Source of the DNA: Armatimonadota bacterium
GTDB lineage: Bacteria; Armatimonadota; JAAZEB01
Length of the DNA stretch: 33,240 nucleotides
NCBI GenBank assembly: GCA_016199585.1
Contig: JACQGM010000395.1
Coordinates: forward strand, 1-33,240
Direction of reading: 5' to 3'
Below are positions 29,862 through 33,240 of the stretch, in pieces. Each line of letters opens with the position of its first letter. The stretch's first letter is position 1. Made by a program: the position numbers and the translations under genes. Below the pieces are notes generated by a model that searched no databases, was not told the DNA's origin, and saw only the letters and a program-made list of their open reading frames with translations.

Positions 29862-29891
29862 TTGACGCAGGAGCGCCCCCTCCCCTATAAT
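29862..29891 (+). promoter_or_regulatory. Sigma70-type promoter of the STN-domain gene
   Basis: TTGACG (29862-29867), an 18-base spacer and TATAAT (29886-29891). The start would be near 29898, so the transcript begins 5-14 bases before the likely start codon. Confidence 0.75.
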
Positions 29892-29902
29892 AGAAAGCGG
29901 GG

Positions 29903-30643
29903 GTGGTCATCGTGCGCTCGCTTCCGTCGCACTGGCTCCTGGCGGCGCTCCTTTTCACCGGGGCGGGGTGGTCCCATGCCGAGGAGTTGCCCGCGCCCCC
30001 GCCGCTGCCCCGGATCACCGTCCGCTTCTCCGGCGCCGACCTCACCGAGACGCTCTACCGGCTTTTCCTCGGCACCGGCCTGCGCTGTGAGGCGCCGGAG
30101 GACTTCCCCGGCACCTTCTCCTGCGACCTGGAGGAGATCCCCCTCGACAAGGCGCTGCGCCTGCTCCTGGAGCCGCGCGGCCTCACCGTCACTCGCGACG
30201 GAGACCGGTTCCTCATCGCGCGCCGGGAGGGCTTCGTCTCCCCCGCCGAGCAGGTGGAGAAGGAGCGCCAGGAGCGCCTCCGCCGCCTGATGATCGAGTT
30301 GAGTCGCAGGCCGCGGCCGCAGGCGGAGCAGCCCAACGTCCGCTTCCTCTACGGCGCGGCGCGGGTGTGGAACGACTACCACCTTCCCCCCGGCTACGAT
30401 GTCGCCCCGATGTGGCTGCCGCCCATCCACGCGCCTGCGCCGGTCACGACGGCGGCGCCGCCGTCGCGCTTCCTGAACCTGGGGCCGCTCAGCATCCCGC
30501 TGCCGCCCGGGTTGAGCATCCAGCCACGCGGCGGCTGGGAGCTCGTCATCCCGAGCGAGGGGGAAGTGACGACCACCACCCCCTTCGGCACCTTCACCAC
30601 CACCGTGCCCGGCAGCGGCGGTCTGACGTTCCGACGGCGGTGA
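29903..30643 (+). CDS. Exported protein with a secretin/TonB short N-terminal (STN)-like domain
   Basis: A 246-residue exported protein. A signal peptide (SHWLLAALLFTGAGWSHA) is followed by an STN-like domain at about residues 37-108: ITVRFSGADLTETLYRLFLGTGLRCEAPEDFPGTFSCDLEEIPLDKALRLLLEPRGLTVTRDGDRFLIA. STN domains normally stand at the front of secretins (PilQ, GspD) or TonB receptors, but no secretin beta-barrel follows here. The remaining part is an Arg-rich helix and a Pro/Thr-rich tail. GTG at 29903 is nearly leaderless relative to the promoter; GTG at 29912, after GGGGGTGG, is an equally good start. It ends 17 bp from the convergent amidohydrolase gene. It may be an accessory envelope protein; the function is unknown. 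Confidence 0.75.
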   Translation: MVIVRSLPSHWLLAALLFTGAGWSHAEELPAPPPLPRITVRFSGADLTETLYRLFLGTGLRCEAPEDFPGTFSCDLEEIPLDKALRLLLEPRGLTVTRDGDRFLIARREGFVSPAEQVEKERQERLRRLMIELSRRPRPQAEQPNVRFLYGAARVWNDYHLPPGYDVAPMWLPPIHAPAPVTTAAPPSRFLNLGPLSIPLPPGLSIQPRGGWELVIPSEGEVTTTTPFGTFTTTVPGSGGLTFRRR

Positions 30644-30660
30644 GCCGACGTCGGAGGGCA

Positions 30661-31854
30661 TCACTCCACCACGACCCGACCCGAGATCCAGACCCGCGCC
30701 ACCCGCGACTGCACGTCGAGGGGGTGGCCCGACCAGAGCACCAGGTCCCCCTCCTTGCCCGGCTCGATGCTGCCGAGGCGGTCGCCCAGGCCGAGGATGC
30801 GCGCCGGGTTCAGGGTGATGGCGGCCAGCGCCTGGTCGGCGGTCATCCCGGCCTTCATCGCCAGCGCCGCCGCCACCGGGAGGTGCTGGATGTGCATCAC
30901 CGAGTGGTCGGTGGTGAGGGCGACGAGGACCCCGGCGCGCGCCAGCACGCCCGCCGTGTCGAAGGACTTCTCCTTCAGCTCGACCTTGGTGAGGCCGTTC
31001 ATCGAGGGGCCGACGATGGCGGGAACGCCCGCGTCGGCCAGCCGGCCCGCGAGCTTGTGCCCCTCGGTGCAGTGCTCGATGACGAGGCGGAGGCTGAACT
31101 CGCGGGCGATGCGCAGAATGGTGGCGATGTCGTCGGCGCGGTGGGCGTGGGCGCGCAGCGGGATCTCGCCGCGCACCACCGGCAGGAGCGCCTCCAGTTT
31201 CAGGTCCGTCTCCACGAAGTCGCCCTTCTCCGCCGCCCGCGCCTGCTTGGTGCCGTAGTCGCGCGCCTTGGCGAGCCACTCGCGGAAGAGGGCGGCGATC
31301 GCCATGCGCGTCGCGGGCGCCTTGTCCTTGCTGCGGTAGACGTTCTTCGGGTTCTCGCCCAGGGCCGCCTTCATGCCGGCGTTGGGGTTCAGCACCATGT
31401 CGTCCACCACGGTGCCGTGGGTGCGAATAACGACGGTGCTCCCGCCGATGACGTTGGCGCTCCCCGGCGCGACGCACGCGGCGGTGACGCCCGCGTGCAG
31501 AGCCCGCGGGATGGCGGTGTCTTCCGGGTTGATCCCGTCAATGGCGCGCAGGTCGGAGGTGACGGGATGGGTGCGCTCGTTGTAGTCGCTCCCCTCGACG
31601 CCGACGGCCTCCTCGCCGATGCCGAGGTGGGTATGGGCGTCAATGAGGCCGGGGGTGAGGAAGCCCCGCTCGCCGTCCACCAGGACGGCGCGGCCGGCGC
31701 GCAGCGCCTCGGCGACGAGCGGCGAGAGCGCGCCCGGCCCTCCTTCTTCAACCGAGCCGACCGCGATGATACGGCCCGCGTCTACCGCCACGGCGCCCAT
31801 CGGAATGGGCGGGGCGGAGACGGGGCAGACAGTGACGTTGTGGATGATGAGCAT
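30661..31854 (-). CDS. Amidohydrolase (imidazolonepropionase-like)
   Basis: A 397-residue metal-dependent hydrolase of the amidohydrolase superfamily. The N-terminus MLIIHNVTVCPVSAPPIPMGAVAVDAGRIIAVG is the usual beta-sandwich entry, followed by FLTPGLIDAHTHLGIG with the HxH metal motif near residue 71, a His in PLRAHAHRADDI, a second in LVIEHCTEGHKL, and the metal-binding Asp in ALTTDHSVMHI. The C-terminus ITLNPARILGLGDRLGSIEPGKEGDLVLWSG returns to the sandwich. Family members cleave cyclic amides, imidazolones or peptides (prolidase-like); the substrate is not predictable. I chose the ATG at 31854. An open extension to 31989 encodes sequence unlike the family. The 205 bp to the next gene (31855-32059) show only short palindromes. 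Confidence 0.93.
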   Translation of the reverse strand: MLIIHNVTVCPVSAPPIPMGAVAVDAGRIIAVGSVEEGGPGALSPLVAEALRAGRAVLVDGERGFLTPGLIDAHTHLGIGEEAVGVEGSDYNERTHPVTSDLRAIDGINPEDTAIPRALHAGVTAACVAPGSANVIGGSTVVIRTHGTVVDDMVLNPNAGMKAALGENPKNVYRSKDKAPATRMAIAALFREWLAKARDYGTKQARAAEKGDFVETDLKLEALLPVVRGEIPLRAHAHRADDIATILRIAREFSLRLVIEHCTEGHKLAGRLADAGVPAIVGPSMNGLTKVELKEKSFDTAGVLARAGVLVALTTDHSVMHIQHLPVAAALAMKAGMTADQALAAITLNPARILGLGDRLGSIEPGKEGDLVLWSGHPLDVQSRVARVWISGRVVVE

Positions 31855-32059
31855 AGAGGTATCCGCGTTCCGCAGGCGGCGGGAGGACCGAGGCTCACGA
31901 GAGGCTCCTGTCTTCTGTAGACCGGCAGGGCCATGCCTGCGGCATTCCAGAACGGGCTTGCACCGTGCCATGGCACGCCAATTAGCCATGGATCCACCCG
32001 GCAGGGCGTCTCGAATCCGAGAACAAAGGGCCTCGTGACGTAACGCGGGCAGCCTGTGC

Positions 32060-32314
32060 CTACTGCCGCAGCGTCGGGCGAGCCGCGGGTTTCCGTCTCA
32101 CGAAGGCTCGCGTTGGTAGTTGCAGGCTGGTGTTCGTGTCCGGCCTGTTGAAGTACAGCTCCGAGCCCGAGGTGGGAGGGTCGGGCTTGGCAGGCTGCGC
32201 CGGCACTACACCGGTGCCTCCAGGCGTAGCGCGCAGGGACTCCACGCCGCGCGTCACCTCCGAGATCAGCTCCTCCGACCAACCGAGACGCCTTAGCAGA
32301 TCCTTGTCAATCAT
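32060..32314 (-). CDS. Small hypothetical protein overlapping the SDH-type protease gene
   Basis: An 84-residue soluble protein, MIDKDLLRRLGWSEELISEV at the start, then a Pro/Gly-rich middle and a basic tail. I recognise no family. The first 25 residues look like a short helical pair. Its ATG overlaps the stop codon of the upstream protease gene as ATGA, and GAGG stands ahead of it, which argues that it is translated and coupled to that gene. It may be a partner or regulator of the protease; that is inference from the overlap only. Confidence 0.6.
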   Translation of the reverse strand: MIDKDLLRRLGWSEELISEVTRGVESLRATPGGTGVVPAQPAKPDPPTSGSELYFNRPDTNTSLQLPTRAFVRRKPAARPTLRQ

Positions 32315-33195
32315 GGCTGTTTCTCCTCGCGCACCTCATGTCTCACGTATCGGTAGTTTGCCGAAGTGATGAACTTGAGAACGTTCGTCTTGTCGAATAC
32401 CCAGTTCAGCAGCGCCCATAGGCGAACCATCGCGCGCTCCAGATCCGGGGCCGGTTCGTCAATGCGGAGCTGGATCTCCTGCCACAGGACATGCCGCGGG
32501 ATTGCGTGACCATGGCTCTTCCAACGCTCATGGGACACGAGTGCAGCAGCGATAGTATCAGCACGATTTTCCCGGTACTCAGCGGTGACCTCCTGCCGGC
32601 TGCTCTCCCGCACTCTCCAGTGCCGGAACTTGTAGCTCTGCAGAAACTGAGAGGCCATCGTCCTTGAGTAGTCGCTCGCAGTGATCGCCTCTGCCAGTTC
32701 CTTCTTGTCGAGGGTATCGATAACCCTTACCGCCGTCCAAGGGACCGGCTGGCCCCTCCGCATCGCTTCATCCCCCTGCTGCCGCAGTTGCTGAACCAAG
32801 AGCAGCAGTGCCTGTGCAGGCACGTACCGCCCATCGACGGTGGGAACTTGAGGATCGATAGGCCCAAGGCATGCCCGCGCCGTCATCCAGATATGATCAC
32901 CAGACAGGGCGAAGAGGGTGCCTGCACTCATGCAGAATGAGGGCACCAGGAAATCAACCTGCTGGAACCGCGCTCGGAGGCAGTTCACGAACCTGCTGAT
33001 CTGATGCGCTGATCCTCCTCGCGTTGCCAGGTATATGTCGACCTCCGCCGCTGCACGTGGACCAGCCTGCACCATCTCCGAGAAAGGGAGATCGTCGGAG
33101 GCATCAATGCCTGACAGACCATTAGAGTCGTTGCGCAATAGCCGAGGAGCCGCGCCGTGCCTGGCGATTCGGCGAGTGGCCGGGATGGCCTGCAA
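32311..33195 (-). CDS. SDH-family Clp-fold serine protease
   Basis: A protein of about 294 residues of the SppA/ClpP-like serine protease fold, closest in pattern to the serine dehydrogenase (SDH) proteinase family. Support: VDIYLATRGGSAHQISRFVNCLR (substrate-binding strand and helix), then VDFLVPSFCMSAGTLFALSGDHIWM with the nucleophile Ser in MSAGT, and ARACLGPIDPQVP, the family's GPIDPQ signature. The helical C-terminal half carries ELAEAITASDYSRTMASQFL and a HAIPRHVLWQEIQL stretch like the family's SHG-containing end. There is no signal peptide. The best start is TTG at 33195 without a good Shine-Dalgarno sequence. An in-frame TAG near 33234-33232 limits extension, so the N-terminus may be shortened. 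Substrates are unknown. Confidence 0.83.
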   Translation of the reverse strand: MQAIPATRRIARHGAAPRLLRNDSNGLSGIDASDDLPFSEMVQAGPRAAAEVDIYLATRGGSAHQISRFVNCLRARFQQVDFLVPSFCMSAGTLFALSGDHIWMTARACLGPIDPQVPTVDGRYVPAQALLLLVQQLRQQGDEAMRRGQPVPWTAVRVIDTLDKKELAEAITASDYSRTMASQFLQSYKFRHWRVRESSRQEVTAEYRENRADTIAAALVSHERWKSHGHAIPRHVLWQEIQLRIDEPAPDLERAMVRLWALLNWVFDKTNVLKFITSANYRYVRHEVREEKQP

Positions 33196-33240
33196 CCGGC
33201 GTGGCGCAACGCTTCCAGCGATCTGGGCAGCCTATTGCGC

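Noticed and set aside
31855-31989. N-terminal extension of the amidohydrolase by 45 codons
   Set aside because: The family begins at the ILII-type first strand, which starts at 31854; the extension is Arg-rich and unlike the family.

Overview
The window is very GC-rich and reads as one strand of a free-living bacterial chromosome. The gene order recG-rsmD-coaD-(coiled-coil gene)-ackA-yceD-rpmF-plsX-fabH-fabD is a Terrabacteria arrangement, familiar from Firmicutes-like genomes. The high GC, the PQQ-type propeller and CocE-type secreted or catabolic enzymes, and the abundant short-word repeats suggest Armatimonadota or a neighbouring phylum. That placement is inference; no rRNA, tRNA or marker protein here settles it.

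Region 1 (1-8899, minus strand) is one long housekeeping operon read from a strong sigma70-type promoter at 8899-8870. It covers replication-fork repair (recG), rRNA methylation (rsmD), CoA synthesis (coaD), a DivIVA/AtpF-like coiled coil, acetate kinase, the ribosomal YceD-L32 pair and the start of fatty-acid/phospholipid synthesis (plsX, fabH, fabD). A small four-helix-bundle gene and several heptamer/octamer repeat elements interrupt it. One element is translated inside fabD, beside the catalytic serine motif, and another supplies the ackA stop codon.

Region 2 (8958-18001, mainly plus strand) holds a back-to-back promoter and terminator, a 2'-5' RNA ligase-like gene, a large membrane spermidine-synthase-like fusion protein, a GlcD-GlcF type FAD/Fe-S oxidoreductase that carries 20 in-phase heptamers in its reading frame, two tandem paralogous membrane-anchored coiled-coil proteins, and a membrane TPR protein.

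Region 3 (18003-25963) is catabolic and accessory: L-rhamnose isomerase, a CocE/NonD hydrolase, a secreted PQQ-like propeller protein, a decayed gene next to a perfect 29-bp inverted repeat, a DegT-type aminotransferase and a GH130-type glycoside phosphorylase. Several of these genes share a related leader sequence upstream of their start codons.

Region 4 (26130-33195) starts with a partial copy of the inverted repeat and a consensus promoter, followed by a secreted metzincin-like protease whose signal peptide is split by a C8 tract. Next come a second secreted protein, an STN-domain protein, an imidazolonepropionase-like amidohydrolase, and an SDH/ClpP-fold serine protease overlapping a small gene.

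The most unusual feature is the set of hairpin-like short-word elements. Each locus has its own heptamer or octamer word. In three loci the two arms face each other around a short GC-rich spacer, and two spacers share the 10-mer CGCCCTGACA. Two of the elements lie in frame inside conserved enzymes.
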